Part shown: in pieces, positions 11,245 through 22,439 of the stretch
How the letters are laid out: every line of letters begins with the position of its first letter
Position numbering within the stretch: position 1 is the first letter of the stretch
Source of the DNA: Candidatus Steffania adelgidicola
Lineage (GTDB): Bacteria; Pseudomonadota; Gammaproteobacteria; Enterobacterales; Enterobacteriaceae
DNA: 64,000 nucleotides
Reading direction: 5' to 3'
Assembly (NCBI RefSeq): GCF_020541225.1
Contig: NZ_CP045889.1
Span: forward strand, 744,001-808,000
Program-made: the position numbers and the translations under genes
Notes under the pieces: model-generated
Told to the model about the DNA's origin: nothing
The model's database searches: none
Seen by the model: only the letters and a program-made list of their open reading frames with translations

Positions 11245-12195
11245 ATGCGCATACTTCTAGCTAACCCTCGTGGATGTTGTGCAGGTGTCAACCGTGCAAT
11301 CAGCATTGTAGAGCAAGCTCTTGAAATGTATAACGCACCTATTTATGTGCGACATGAAGTAGTTCATAATCGTTATGTGGTGGATAAGCTACGTCAGAGG
11401 GGTGTAGTTTTTGTTGAAAAAATCTCTGAAGTCCCCAATCATTCCATTCTAATTTTTTCTGCCCATGGTGTTTCCCAAGTAGTACGAACAGAAGCGCGAA
11501 GCCGCAATTTAACCGTATTTGACGCCACCTGCCCGCTAGTGACTAAAGTCCATATGGAGGTCGCGAGAGCCAGTAGAAAGGGTGCTGAGGCTATCCTTAT
11601 TGGCCATATCGGACATCCGGAAGTTGAGGGTACCATGGGGCAATATAATAATCTAAATGGTGGAATATACCTGGTCCAATCATTGGATGATGTTTGGCGA
11701 CTAAAGGTTAAAAATATCAATCACCTATATTTCATGACCCAAACGACTCTATCTGTACAGGATACATCAGAGATCAGCGGCGCCCTACGCAAGCGATTTC
11801 CTTCTATTCTCGGGCCGAGAAAAAATGATATTTGCTACGCTACCACTAACCGTCAAGAAGCAGTTTGCAATCTTGCTGCTAATGCAGACATTGTACTAGT
11901 TGTCGGTTCAAAAAATTCATCCAACGCTAATCGACTAACTGAGCTGGCACAACGAATTGGTAAGCCGGCATATTTAATTGACAGCGCCGGAGATATAGAA
12001 CAACACTGGCTGAAAAGAATACAAATCATCGGTGTTACCGCTAGTGCTTCGGCACCGAACATTCTGGTAGAACAGGTAGTGGATCGCTTATATTCGCTTG
12101 GTGCTAAAGATAGCGAAGAACTCCTCGGTCGTGAGGAGAAAATTGTATTTGAAATCCCGAAAGATCTGAAGATAAAAGTGAAAGTAGTCACATAA
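11245..12195 (+). CDS. ispH: 4-hydroxy-3-methylbut-2-enyl diphosphate reductase
   Basis: Last step of the MEP pathway: reduces HMBPP to IPP and DMAPP using a [4Fe-4S] cluster. 316 aa, identical in length to E. coli. The three cluster cysteines lie in [12 protein letters not shown] (Cys12), [12 protein letters not shown] (about Cys96) and [10 protein letters not shown] (about Cys197). Substrate-binding histidines and the acidic residue are in VRHEVVHN and [22 protein letters not shown] and [11 protein letters not shown] are also conserved. ATG 11245 has a weak GA-rich ribosome site. With ispD and ispF (40877-42085) it points to a functioning MEP route. Confidence 0.97.
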   Translation: MRILLANPRGCCAGVNRAISIVEQALEMYNAPIYVRHEVVHNRYVVDKLRQRGVVFVEKISEVPNHSILIFSAHGVSQVVRTEARSRNLTVFDATCPLVTKVHMEVARASRKGAEAILIGHIGHPEVEGTMGQYNNLNGGIYLVQSLDDVWRLKVKNINHLYFMTQTTLSVQDTSEISGALRKRFPSILGPRKNDICYATTNRQEAVCNLAANADIVLVVGSKNSSNANRLTELAQRIGKPAYLIDSAGDIEQHWLKRIQIIGVTASASAPNILVEQVVDRLYSLGAKDSEELLGREEKIVFEIPKDLKIKVKVVT

Positions 12196-13009
12196 TGCCC
12201 CATGTTGATCTTACCGAGCTCATTGTAAAGCGCGCTGTCTGATGTCGATATATGCTATAGCTTTCATAGCTTATGACAATCATAGATTTTTCGCGTCTAG
12301 ACAGACTAGCCTCAGAAAGCAAGTGGTTAGCTTGGCTAATTGTTTTTTAACTAGTAGTTCAAATCTATTGTCGTTCACCAGACTATCTTGTATGTTGTTC
12401 TGGCTGTTCTACAGTAAACTGTATTATTAAACAACGAGTTATAGTCCAGATATTACGATAACAATATAAACATACACCATATCAATTCTGAATACTATAG
12501 CACTGGTTGACATCCCGTGGATAAGGTTCGATTACATACTTGCTATGTGTGCATTAAAAAATACTCAACAGATAAGGTGATATCACCTAAATTTAGGTAA
12601 CCATGAAAGACGTTCTTTATAAGAAGACACTTTACAATGGGTAAGTTACGATACATAACCCGTATTAATTTCAAGAAATCTAACTCAGCATATTAAAAAC
12701 GATATCACGCTCAAGAGTGTTAAGTGTATAAAGATGCACTAAAACACCTTTGTTTATATTCTACTGAAGTAATGCAAAATTACACAACACTCAAATATGT
12801 TCCTCTATAATATTATATATTACCTTGATTAGAAAATCATAATTGCCATTGCAATCTACAAAAAATTACGGCAAAGTCAGAATTGCATTTTTATGCAAAA
12901 ACTAGATTAGTATCCAGCAATAGCGATATTTAATCAATGAATATTTTTATGATGACCTTTTTGTTTTGATGCTGTTACTGGGGGTTTTTCTTAGGCTAGG
13001 AAAGTTTAC
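12196..13009. other. Spacer between ispH and amiD
   Basis: About 800 bases, AT-rich, no recognisable coding remnant. One structured spot: two overlapping perfect 14-base palindromes at 12575-12598. Confidence 0.55.
12575..12598. repeat. Two overlapping perfect palindromes
   Basis: AGGTGATATCACCT (12575-12588) and ACCTAAATTTAGGT (12585-12598) share the central ACCT, so AGGT, ACCT, AGGT occur at 10-base intervals, about one helical turn. It could be an operator-like site or chance. No flanking promoter was recognised. Confidence 0.5.
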
Positions 13010-13861
13010 ATGAAAAAGATAATCTTGCTCTTAATCACCTTGGGACTAACGGGTTGCGTCGGGTATCAATCTGAAACAAAAGCGGATAACTCATTAATTC
13101 ATTATAAAGATTATGTAGTGAATACGTCCTATTCATCTCAGTCACAGGATGAACGTATCCGATTTCTCATATTCCATTATACCGCTGTTAATGATAAAGA
13201 ATCCCTTCGCTTACTTACCCACGGTAGTGTAAGCGCCTATTATCTCATTCCCTCATATCCCAAACAACTTAACAAGAAACCGGTGGTCTTACAGTTAGTG
13301 CCAGAAAATAAACGGGCCTGGCACGCTGGCGTCAGTAGCTGGGCCGGACGGAATAACATTAATGATACTTCCCTTGGGATCGAAATTGTTAATGACGGTT
13401 TTCATGAGGGAAAAACCGATAGACCACTCTGGATTCCTTATCACAAAGAACAGACAGTGTTAGCAACCCATCTTGCCCGAGACATTATAGCTCGCTATCA
13501 TATTAAACCGCAGAATGTTCTTGCACATAGCGACATCGCACCACTGAGAAAAAGTGATCCTGGCCCATTATTTCCATGGAAGGAAATGGCGCAGCAAGGT
13601 ATAGGTGCTTGGCCAGATACGGTGACAGTAAAAAAATATTTACAAGGCACACATCGCTGGTCTCCTGGTGATGTCGCAGTCATTCAGCAAGCGTTAGCTG
13701 CATATGGTTATACTATCCCACAAACAGGTAATAAGGATAAAGAAACATGCCGAGTCATTCGCGCTTTTCAAATGCATTTTCGTCCAAACAACTTCACTGG
13801 GGTAGCAGATAAGGAAACGGAAGCGATTATTCAAGCGCTGCTTGAAAAATACTCTCACTAA
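13010..13861 (+). CDS. amiD: N-acetylmuramoyl-L-alanine amidase AmiD (lipoprotein)
   Basis: Zinc amidase of the outer-membrane inner face that cuts the MurNAc-L-Ala bond, including in anhydro-muropeptides. 283 aa, E. coli 276. Signal peptide with lipobox LTGC (Cys16); +2 is Val, so outer-membrane sorting is expected. Amidase_2 domain: zinc ligands His56 (FLIFHYTA), His173 (VLAHSDIAP) and Asp183 (RKSDPGPLFPW), with Glu125 in SLGIEI. The C-terminal peptidoglycan-binding domain (about 205-280) includes VIRAFQMHFRPNNFTG and ALLEKY. Isolated, with no E. coli neighbour beside it. Keeping it suggests cell-wall turnover is still managed. Confidence 0.95.
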   Translation: MKKIILLLITLGLTGCVGYQSETKADNSLIHYKDYVVNTSYSSQSQDERIRFLIFHYTAVNDKESLRLLTHGSVSAYYLIPSYPKQLNKKPVVLQLVPENKRAWHAGVSSWAGRNNINDTSLGIEIVNDGFHEGKTDRPLWIPYHKEQTVLATHLARDIIARYHIKPQNVLAHSDIAPLRKSDPGPLFPWKEMAQQGIGAWPDTVTVKKYLQGTHRWSPGDVAVIQQALAAYGYTIPQTGNKDKETCRVIRAFQMHFRPNNFTGVADKETEAIIQALLEKYSH

Positions 13862-15263
13862 GGCAAAAGCTTATTTTTGTCGTTCTTAATACGCGAATAA
13901 ATCGTTAGATTTTAGTTATACAATCATTATACATACCCGTTCATCTTGCTTTTCTGTGTCAAGCGTAAGAGAGATTTTATGAAATCCCAGCTCCATAGCT
14001 AATGTTTAATAAACCACGAAATACACATGGCACAAATGACTTGAGTTTCTATAGAATAGCCATATCCGTAAAAATATCTTTTCTTATTATTGTATATGCA
14101 ATGATGAAAACAAAAAACTATTATCCCCCGATAATCTGCATATATCCCTGAAGTATTTGAACAAATACCTATTCAAATCTTATGAGCGATCTTTGTATGG
14201 ATACAATGCACTCGATTTAAACAGTGTGTATATCTCGATAAGAAGAGATAATTCTCCAATCCCTTTATCCATTAACAATAGATTAAAAACATACGCTGAA
14301 ATATTTTATGAATTGTGTCATCGTTCGGTATTGAAAACACAACATTCGCTATCATTACAATACAGTAGTTATGCTCGTAAAGAGACTCTATACTTACTCT
14401 GAAAAGCATGCATGAAAAGTTGATTTATTACATAGAGAGGGATAGAAAAACGTGAGATGCATAAAAATATAGAGTCTACAGAAAACATTGTTACATAAGC
14501 ACAATCCCCGTTATATACTATTGCTGGATAATGCTATAAGGACTAGAAGAGCTCTTCAGCTCTATCATCTTTAAGATAAATCATATATGACTGCCAAAAA
14601 CGGATTTATGCGTGTTATCCGTTATTCACGCATTTATAGTTAACGCAGTTAGGAAGCGCTTATTCGCTACCTGTATTATTTTATATCTTCTTTATCCTAA
14701 GCGAGCTCATCGGGTTTTTATCCTCGTTGTTGGAGTCTTCAAAAATACTTTCAAGATTTCTCGTAATGCATATCTAGGCACCGTATTAGCGTGAATCAAT
14801 TCTCTAGTTATTCCTTAATAACCTTACACTTACAAGGTAAGTTAACTGACTGTATCACAGAATCCTCATGTTCCTCTGCTTTCCAGTTTTCACTCTGCAA
14901 TATCAATGAGTTCATAGTTTCATTCGAAGACGGCCTATTTCTTTTTTTCTCTAGAGTCTGTAAATCGACTACGGAAAGATAATAGTGAAGTGTTTTAAGT
15001 ACCTTAAAATTTCAACTATTTTATATTAATTCCTCAATAATTTAATCGATTTTTTCTGCTCAATCTTCAAGCTATATACATGGTAATAACCTTGTTATTA
15101 AGACGTTAGCTTGTAGTCATATTGACATATTCACATAGTAGCAAGTGTTTCGTGACCTTCAAAGTAAAAGATTTCCTATTGGGATTAGCATTTGAATCTT
15201 AATCCATATTAAGGTAAATTTCGTTTTCACCTATTTTTTAAAATGTTTATGGAAAAAAAGATA
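13862..15263. other. Spacer between amiD and argI
   Basis: 1.4 kb with several chance open frames of 60-80 codons (for example 14157-14402 and 14612-14982) that I could not match to any family. A 12-base palindrome GAAGAGCTCTTC lies at 14546-14557. A possible ARG box is near the right end. The stretch around 14600-14980 looks slightly less AT-rich than its surroundings and may be an unrecognisable old gene. Confidence 0.45.
15193..15206. promoter_or_regulatory. Possible ArgR operator (ARG box)
   Basis: TGAATCTTAATCCA resembles the ARG box TGAAT-(4 A/T-rich)-ATTCA with one mismatch in the second half-site and one in the spacer. It lies 58 bases before the argI ATG. Only one box is seen, where E. 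coli usually has two in tandem, so regulation may be weak or lost. Confidence 0.3.
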
Positions 15264-16289
15264 ATGCATCAATTATTTCAACGAAATTTCTTGAGGTTAA
15301 TGGATTTCACCTCTACTGAAATTAATCAATTACTAGGTTTAGCCGGTGACCTAAAACATCAGAAGCGTAACAGACACGAGATCCCAGCTCTAGTCGGTAA
15401 AAATCTTGCGCTTATCTTTGAAAAAGATTCCACTCGTACCCGTTGCGCGTTTGAAGTTGCTGCTTTTGATCAAGGGGCTCATGTTACCTATTTAGGGTTA
15501 CATGGAAGCCAAATAGGCCATAAAGAATCCATTAAGGATACTGCTCGAGTACTTGGCCGTATATATGACGGCATTCAATATCGCGGTTATAGCCAAAAAA
15601 TTGTCGAGACACTTGCGCACTATAGTGGCGTACCGGTATGGAATGGACTGACAAGCGAGTTTCATCCGACTCAGTTACTCGCTGATCTGCTTACTATCAG
15701 GGAATGTTTGCCGAAAAAAGCCTTTAATCAAATTAAATTAGCCTATGTTGGTGACGCACGAAATAACATGGGTAATACGCTGCTGGAAGCAGCGGCGTTA
15801 ACCGGAATTCATCTTCGACTCGTCGCTCCAAAAATCTACTGGCCGCATCACAACCTACTGACTATCTGCGAAAAAATGGCATTAAAAAATGGTGGAGGAA
15901 TTACTCTTACTGAAGATATTGGAACTGGTGTGAAGGGGGTCGATTTTATCTATACTGATGTGTGGGTGTCAATGGGCGAAGAAAAAGAAGTATGGCAGGA
16001 ACGTATCGCACTCCTAAGAACATATCAGGTTAATATGGCCATGCTGCGTCAAACCGAAAATCCACAGGTGAGATTTTTACACTGCTTACCTGCATTTCAT
16101 GATGATCAAACGATCCTCGGTAAGGAAATGGCGGCGAAATATGATCTGTCTGAAGGCATGGAGGTTACGGATGAGGTATTTGAATCCTCTCATAGTTTAG
16201 TATTTGAACAGGCGGAAAATCGTCTTCATACGATCAAGGCCGTGATAGTGTCGACACTGTCTCAGTCTTATCAATCAAATAATATCTAA
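15264..16289 (+). CDS. argI: Ornithine carbamoyltransferase
   Basis: Makes citrulline from ornithine and carbamoyl phosphate in arginine synthesis. I start at ATG 15264 ([15 protein letters not shown], 341 aa) because a GGAAAAAAAG ribosome site sits just upstream and E. coli ArgI is 334 aa; ATGs at 15243 and 15249 are also in frame. Carbamoyl-phosphate site [16 protein letters not shown], then [36 protein letters not shown] and ornithine-site HCLPAFHD. All catalytic blocks are intact. argF is the paralogue name in E. coli K-12; the sequence does not separate the two names. Confidence 0.94.
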   Translation: MHQLFQRNFLRLMDFTSTEINQLLGLAGDLKHQKRNRHEIPALVGKNLALIFEKDSTRTRCAFEVAAFDQGAHVTYLGLHGSQIGHKESIKDTARVLGRIYDGIQYRGYSQKIVETLAHYSGVPVWNGLTSEFHPTQLLADLLTIRECLPKKAFNQIKLAYVGDARNNMGNTLLEAAALTGIHLRLVAPKIYWPHHNLLTICEKMALKNGGGITLTEDIGTGVKGVDFIYTDVWVSMGEEKEVWQERIALLRTYQVNMAMLRQTENPQVRFLHCLPAFHDDQTILGKEMAAKYDLSEGMEVTDEVFESSHSLVFEQAENRLHTIKAVIVSTLSQSYQSNNI

Positions 16290-16951
16290 ACATTTGTCAT
16301 AAAGAGTATTGAGATCGCTATTCCCCTGAGTATTCTTTTGCCTCACACGACTTCTAATCAACGCATTTGGCGACTAATTTATATTAGTCATTGCCGATGC
16401 GCACATTGTACATCACTACATATGCACTATCTCCCAGAGATGCAGGCATGTTCTATAATTTATCAACTTCATGTTCATGATGTGATGTAGGCGGAAAACA
16501 GAGTTTTCTGTTATAAAAATATTTTTTATAGGTTACTAACGAATATCTCTTAGATAAAGAGATATCATAAGTGTAAGCGCTCGTATTAAATGATTTTAAG
16601 AGAGTGCGGAGAACTGAATATCTATCTAATGTAAGTCATAATAGACACAATTGCTAAATCTTATAAGCTCGATACAAGATCATTAAATCTGTATTAAAAA
16701 TAACTATTTGGAGCAGATCATGAGATCGTTTGTAAAAAATAAGGCGGGTTTCTTATAAAGAATGTACTAGTTACTGCTTCCTTCAATAACACAAAATGAA
16801 CATACATAAAACCCGATGTTTGTTTCTAGAAGAAACACTTGATCTTTAATATTCCATTCTTTAGTTCTACATGATTATTTACAATATCAAACAACGAAAC
16901 CCTATGCAGCAGATTTGATAGAAAAAACTATAAAATAACTAGCTGATATGG
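16290..16951. other. Spacer between convergent argI and ndh
   Basis: No coding remnant was recognised. A hairpin at 16543-16565 (ATATCTCTT / AAGAGATAT, 5-base loop) has no T-run and may or may not be a terminator. Confidence 0.5.
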
Positions 16952-18256
16952 TTAATGTAATTTCAGATGTGGACGGATCACTCGATTTATTCTACCCACA
17001 ATTATCATCAACCCTGTTTTGATATACCCATGCAGTGCGATTTGGTGCATGCGGTATAGTGCAATATACACAGTGCGGGCAATATGCCCTTCTATTATCA
17101 TAGAACCACGTATTAAGTTACCCATTAGACTACCGAAAGTACTAAACCGCGATAATGAAACCAAAGATCCGTGATCTTTGTACCGAAAAGACTTCAGTGT
17201 TTGCTTTCGCAATAGTGCTAAAATATTTCCATAAACATATGAGGCCATTTGATGCGCCGCTTGTGCACGAGGTGGTACTGTTCCTCCATTAGGCAGTTTG
17301 TAAGCAGCGCAGTCACCAATGGCGAAAATATTTGGATCACGCGTGGTCTGAAGGGTAGAACCAACTACCAATTGATTAATTCGATTGGTTTCTAAATCAG
17401 CTAAATCTCTTGTTAAATCAGACACTTTAATACCTGCGGCCCAGACCATTAATTCCGCCTGAATATATTCACCATCCTTTGTATACAGCCCCTCTACATC
17501 TACCCTAATAACCATGGTTTTTGTTAAAATCCTAACGCCAAGCTTACTTAACTCCTGATGTGCGGCAACGGAAATCCGTGGGTGGAGAGCTGGAAGAATA
17601 CGGTCGCCAGCCTCCACTAACGTAAGGCTTAACGCCTGGTGATCTAAACGTGTAAAACCATACCTATGTAACTGTTGTACAGCATTATGTAGCTCAGCCG
17701 ATAATTCAACACCAGTCGCTCCGCCTCCAATAATAGCAATGTTCACTTTCTCTTCTAGATTTCCTGGGGCAGAAAATTTTAGAAAAAGATTAAGCATCTT
17801 ATTATGGAAACGTTGTGCCTGCCGTAGATTATCGAGAAAAATACAATGCTCTTTGACGCCAAGAGTGCCAAAATCATTAGATACACTGCCTATCGCCATT
17901 ACTAGTATATCGTACTCCAACCAGCGGTGGGGTACTAGTATTACCCCATGATCATCGCGAATTTCATCAAGAAAAACCAATTTGTTTTCTCGATCGATCT
18001 TACTCATGCAACCGAGCTGAAACTGAAACGCATGATTGTGAGCATGAGCCATATAACTGAGAGCTTCTATTCCTTCATCAAGCACTCCAGTTGCTACCTC
18101 ATGCAGCAGTGGTTTCCAAAGATGGCTATGGTTTTGATCTACTAGAGTAATATTTGCTCGCTTGTAACGTCCTAATTTTCGTCCTAGGCTAGTTGCTAAT
18201 TCTAGACCGCCGGCCCCACCACCTATAATGAGAATTTTTTTTAATCTTGTGGTCAC
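16952..18256 (-). CDS. ndh: NADH dehydrogenase type II (NDH-2)
   Basis: Single-subunit, non-pumping NADH:quinone oxidoreductase on the inner face of the inner membrane. 434 aa, identical in length to E. coli. FAD-binding [16 protein letters not shown] at the N-terminus and NADH-binding [18 protein letters not shown] near residue 180. Conserved [38 protein letters not shown] and [16 protein letters not shown] follow. A C-terminal amphipathic anchor region has [17 protein letters not shown] and RINRVIRP. The start is GTG 18256 behind an AGGGGG ribosome site. With mqo it makes a quinone-linked respiratory input without proton pumping. Confidence 0.97.
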   Translation of the reverse strand: MTTRLKKILIIGGGAGGLELATSLGRKLGRYKRANITLVDQNHSHLWKPLLHEVATGVLDEGIEALSYMAHAHNHAFQFQLGCMSKIDRENKLVFLDEIRDDHGVILVPHRWLEYDILVMAIGSVSNDFGTLGVKEHCIFLDNLRQAQRFHNKMLNLFLKFSAPGNLEEKVNIAIIGGGATGVELSAELHNAVQQLHRYGFTRLDHQALSLTLVEAGDRILPALHPRISVAAHQELSKLGVRILTKTMVIRVDVEGLYTKDGEYIQAELMVWAAGIKVSDLTRDLADLETNRINQLVVGSTLQTTRDPNIFAIGDCAAYKLPNGGTVPPRAQAAHQMASYVYGNILALLRKQTLKSFRYKDHGSLVSLSRFSTFGSLMGNLIRGSMIIEGHIARTVYIALYRMHQIALHGYIKTGLMIIVGRINRVIRPHLKLH

Positions 18257-20253
18257 AATGCCCCCTAAACATAAAACAGTCGTTAACCAAGTTATAACAT
18301 TGATTTTAATAGCGAGAGTGTATTATTGAGAGAATAATCCAAGAGATAATTTTGTCATATCAAAATTCATATGAATCATTTTCTTCCTGTACCCGATAAC
18401 TTGAGGTACCTGGTTACCCGGTATTTTCGCCAGGGGTTAATGGTTCATATATGCTATAAATAAAGGAAAATGTTTTTTTACATTTATAACATTCCTACTC
18501 ATCCCAGGTACTTCTATCGAATGCACAAAGTTATATAGAAATTAAATGCCCGAATATTATACTAAGGCGATAGCGGTTGTATGACATACCAGAAGGTAGC
18601 AAGAATTCTGTCTCAAGCATTCAACTTTTACTGTATGGTAATATTGCATAGACTACAATAGCGTTTTCATCTTGAATATTGATTCAAGTTACCACTAATT
18701 ATAAGGATCGAACTAATAAGTTCGTGCCTTATTAAGGTCTTTAGTAGAAAAGTAAAGGCAGTCTTTTGATATATTAATTCAATTGTTCGAGCATCCTCTA
18801 CATTTTTCAATCTAGGATTGAGATCAGATGGTATGGTATATTGTCTGGTTTTTTTATATTTTTTCTAATCGCATGTTTTCTAGAGAAAATATTTTTTTAT
18901 AACTCATCATTACGCGTTGTTGATGCTGGAAAATAGATTTGAATGATACCCAGTTAAAATCAGGAAAAAAGGATCCAACGTCTGTACTACTCTTCGTTTT
19001 ATAGAAAAAACAAATACACTATTAATTCCTACAATTATATAGCTATGAAAGCTAGTGCAAGGTAATTTTATTTATGAGTAAGCTTCTCGATTTTAAGCAA
19101 AATCACTCTAAGAATTTTATTCTATGATTAATTGTAAGGAAATCTAATGTTTTTACCTAAATGAAAAGTCATTCAATCCAAATTGAAGCATGGTGGGATT
19201 CAGAAAATCCATTTAAAAACATTAATTAATATCAATAAAGAAAACATTTTTATTTTAAAAAACACAATAAGTAATAGTATTATCTATGTGTGATACTAAT
19301 CAACGATTAGTACAGAGAGGTAATTACACTTAGAGGAGATGAATCTAAGCAAACACCTTGTATGAAATCTCGTGCTCATCTTGAAAATAACTGTTGCCTA
19401 GCTTTAGATAAGCTATCTTCATAAAAACTTAAGTTTAATTATGCTTTGTATTGATTATCTTATCATAAACAAGGCTTAACTAATAGTTAATCATCAATAT
19501 CATAATATTTGAGATAATAATATATTAAAACCAGCAAGTGAAAGGTGGTCCCCCCCCTCGGGCTAATAAACACTAAAACCAGTATTACTATTGATACCTT
19601 ATAGCCTCTTTATTTTCCAGTCGTAGGGATAAATCAGTGGAATAAATCCAATTCTCATCTGAAAATATTGCGCCATGTGAGTGGTCTTCGTATTCAACAG
19701 AAATTCCCCTCCTTCCTTATATTTCCTCTATGAGTTATATACACACATTTACCAGTTGAAAACTACTGAGGTAATATTTTCCAGCGCTAGACAAAGCAGT
19801 ATTACTAGCGATACTGCCATCGGATATTATCCGAAGCTAACGAATCTAATGCCTTAGAACAGCTCACGCCTATTTATTCCGATGCTACCGCTAATTTTGG
19901 GTGAATATGATGCATCCCAGAAAAGGTTTTCTTAAAAAGACGCACAGGATGCGCTACAACCCAGCAGAAGCTATTTTCTCTACCAGAGAGCAGTCGCTAT
20001 TGCAAATAATAAGCAGTTAGAATTACAACTTAAAGTTTTCAATGTGCTTCTTTTTATTTGTGGCTCCTGGTATTATATACTGGATATTCCGATAATCCTG
20101 CCTCGGTATCCCCTTTATCCACATTATATGCTTATATCTAAACATATAACCGCTTATTTTGTTATACCCCCCTTTCACTATATTTATTTAAGTTTAGCAA
20201 CCTCTTGCCATATCAATCAACATGACTAGTATATGAATTCATCAATATCATAC
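18257..20253. other. Long decayed spacer upstream of the btsT pseudogene
   Basis: 2 kb, mostly very AT-rich. From about 19550 the DNA is less AT-rich and may be another dead gene; in E. coli tsr lies beside btsT, but I could not align any Tsr segment in either direction. A run of eight C at 19550-19557 stands out in the AT-rich context. Confidence 0.45.
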
Positions 20254-20869
20254 ATGACAAATAAAAACATTATAAAACATATTTTATGGTATATCATCGC
20301 ATTGATCGATACCTGCTAACTGGGGGGAATTGCGCTACGGTGGGGCGAATATATCAGTGCACTATAGAAAATAGTATCCTCAATAGGAGTCTATCTAATT
20401 ACCTATCACTACTAACGTCTGCATGCCCCCCAATCATGTAATACGAGTTGATCCTGCTCCTGCTACGCTAGGAGTTCTGAATAACGATGGTTTCAATTAT
20501 ATCCCAACATACCGCGAAATATATTATTTAGGTACTATTTTACCGCAATATCCGGTGCTCGCCCTCTAGTGCAGTCGGGGGCTTGCAACGCAAGGATAGA
20601 TTATCTTCCTGGTGCATTATAGCTCCCCATTCGGAGGGGGAAAGATGGCCTGCGCTTTTCAAGATTTCTTTTTCTGCTGCCTATCAATTCGGCGTAATGG
20701 TATTTGCTCTCGGAGAGAGCGTCAAGGGAGAAATAAAGCGGATATCTGGCGCGATCGCGTTATTTGACTATTTTATTATCATGATTATAGGGAGAAGTAT
20801 CAATTATAGACATACTCCTAGTATGATTATTAATCTAGTTTAGTGCTCCCATTGCCTCAGATCCTTATT

Positions 20870-20908
20870 AGGAAACAGTGCTATCTTTTAAAGATAGCAC
20901 TGTTTCCT
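20870..20908. repeat. 39-base perfect palindrome at a deletion scar in btsT
   Basis: Arms AGGAAACAGTGCTATCTTT and its exact reverse complement are separated by a single T. It sits where the btsT reading matches break off and resume about 130 codons later, so it marks a deletion or rearrangement point. It has no T-run and is not a normal terminator. Confidence 0.9.
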
Positions 20909-21315
20909 ATATTCTAATAAGCTACGCATTCGTATCGGAACTATTGCCTGTTTAGTTAATACTGGCGCCGCGGGATTACTTAACTACTTGGTGTTTATTA
21001 CTATTACCGGCGGCGCCGTATCCGGATTTTATGCACTCATTGCCTCTGGTATGATACCTAAACTTTTAACCAATAAAATAACACATATTTTATCGGGTAT
21101 GATGCGATATTGATGGAGCATTTTGTTGCTATCAAAACATGAATAACCGCATCGCTTATTAAAAATAACTATATGTCGTGATTAATTCCCCACCATTATC
21201 CCTCGATATTATCATGTCTGACCTCCAGTGCTCAGTAGCGAATACACATGAATCATCATAACTTCTCTACAAGAAGTAACGTCTCAAACAGCGACTAGAA
21301 TAAGAAATTGAGAAT

Positions 21316-21342
21316 GTAGGATTTCTCTAGAAGAAACCCTAC
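21316..21342. repeat. Imperfect inverted repeat inside the btsT relic
   Basis: GTAGG-A-TTTCT and AGAAA-C-CCTAC, 11-base arms with one mismatch and a 5-base centre. Confidence 0.7.
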
Positions 21343-22256
21343 AAACTTCGAAAGAAATGGATGAGCCATCCATCTTTAATCATGCCTAGGTTCACCGAAC
21401 CTTAGCAGTGTGGATTGGAAAGGTATTGCATGAAATTTCACCTACCGAGAATATGGAATTCTGGTATTTTTTTTTAAAAATTCTATTTAAAGCACTGTCT
21501 ATCTTAAGAGAACTAGATGTCGGAACTCGAACTGGTCGCTTTATATTGCAGGCTCTTCTTGGAATTTTATTGCCACAGCGATATAAGATTAATTCTTAGA
21601 ATGTGAGAATTATCAGTACTACTAGCTGTTTTGGGAGTGCAGGGGTATTTTCTTTATCAAAGACTCCAGGACTCTCGTTGTGGTGGGGTAAAGAGTTTTT
21701 GTCTATTTTTTGGTGTTTCTAATCAAATATAGCTACGGTAGCGATGGTGTTAAGTATAGTGGAGGCATTATCAATGATGTAACTGTATTCGTTATATACG
21801 GATAACGCTGCTACCGCTAACATAGCTGGTAATCTGTACAACTTATTAACTCGATCCGACACTGTTCAGTTAAAATCCGAAACTGGAAGTTTTATATATC
21901 TTTCCCGTCCATACAACCATCTTCTTAGTGAAGAAACATCAGCCTTAGCAAGAATGAAATAAATAACATGCCGAATTTTGCGGTTAATAATTATGCTCAT
22001 ACTCTCCTGATAGCATCTTTTTCTAATGGAAGTCTACAGCATTTTTTTATGGTATTAAAACTATCCTACAGGCACGACGCTTCACATTTCGTACCGATAA
22101 AGACACTACTTTTAACTCATTGCCGGAAAACAGCGTAAACTCTCCGGAAAACATTAACTGTATGTTACACAGGCAAGCGCACCACGCCTGTGAGACCATG
22201 TCTACCACCGGGGTGTCTCAAGATAATCTTCTCTCAGATGTTATTAGGAGGTAACA

Positions 22257-22437
22257 ATATTCCGATACTTAGTAATGGCAGGGAAAAAACTTTATTAAGT
22301 TACTAGAATGCTGATAGACGTGCCGGATTATAATTATAATCTCGAACATATAATTATATATCATCCTGATACACTACCGATAAGTCATAAAGAGTGCTTC
22401 CCGGGACATCAAGAAAACAATTACGGTAAATTGGTAA
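22257..22437 (+). pseudogene. yjiX: Decayed YjiX (small YbdD/YjiX protein, BtsT partner)
   Basis: YjiX is a 67-aa protein encoded just after btsT in E. coli. Here a strong ribosome site (TAGGAGGTAAC, about 22243-22253) leads to ATA instead of ATG at 22257, then FRYLVMAGKKLY, an in-frame TAA, and VTRMLIDVPDYNYNLEHII, which follows the E. coli MLIGIPDYDNYVEHM segment. HPDTLP and HQENNYG match the later HPDKPY and RQNARYGG. Similarity ends near 22437, though the frame stays open to 22559. Lost start and internal stop make it a pseudogene. The btsT-yjiX order supports both calls. Confidence 0.75.
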
Positions 22438-22439
22438 CA

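Larger units (their letters stand above)
20254..22140 (+). pseudogene. btsT: Decayed pyruvate/H+ symporter BtsT (YjiY/CstA family)
   Basis: Pieces of the 716-aa BtsT protein appear in order in shifting frames. ATG 20254 starts MTNKNIIKHILWYIIALI, ending at an early TAA. Next comes ALRWGEYISAL, then DPAPATLGVLNNDGFNYIP (about 20455-20510), GAIALFDYFIIMII (about 20747-20790), GGAVSGFYALIASGMIPKLL (about 21009-21068), DEPSIFNHA (about 21361), and VGTRTGRFILQALLGI (about 21520-21568). FGVSNQI lies near 21710, and at about 22045-22130 is FYGIKT followed by FRTDKDTTFNSLPE. About 130 codons are missing between the ALFDYFIIMII and GTIACL parts, exactly where a 39-base palindrome lies (20870-20908). 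BtsT segments match better than CstA (NNDG-NYIP, GTR-GRF). Clearly non-functional. Confidence 0.85.

Noticed and set aside
12242..12430. 62-codon plus-strand frame after ispH
   Set aside because: No recognisable motif, no ribosome site, composition like surrounding spacer.
12505..12530. GGTTCGATTAC that looks like a tRNA T-loop
   Set aside because: No matching acceptor, D-arm or anticodon stem at the required distances.
14157..14982. Three short plus-strand frames (81, 60 and 63 codons) between amiD and argI
   Set aside because: Not similar to any family I know; two of them overlap each other by a few bases and none has a convincing ribosome site.
19600..20040. Possible tsr (chemoreceptor) relic next to btsT
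   Set aside because: tsr lies beside btsT in E. coli, but no MCP signature or ordered similarity could be read on either strand.
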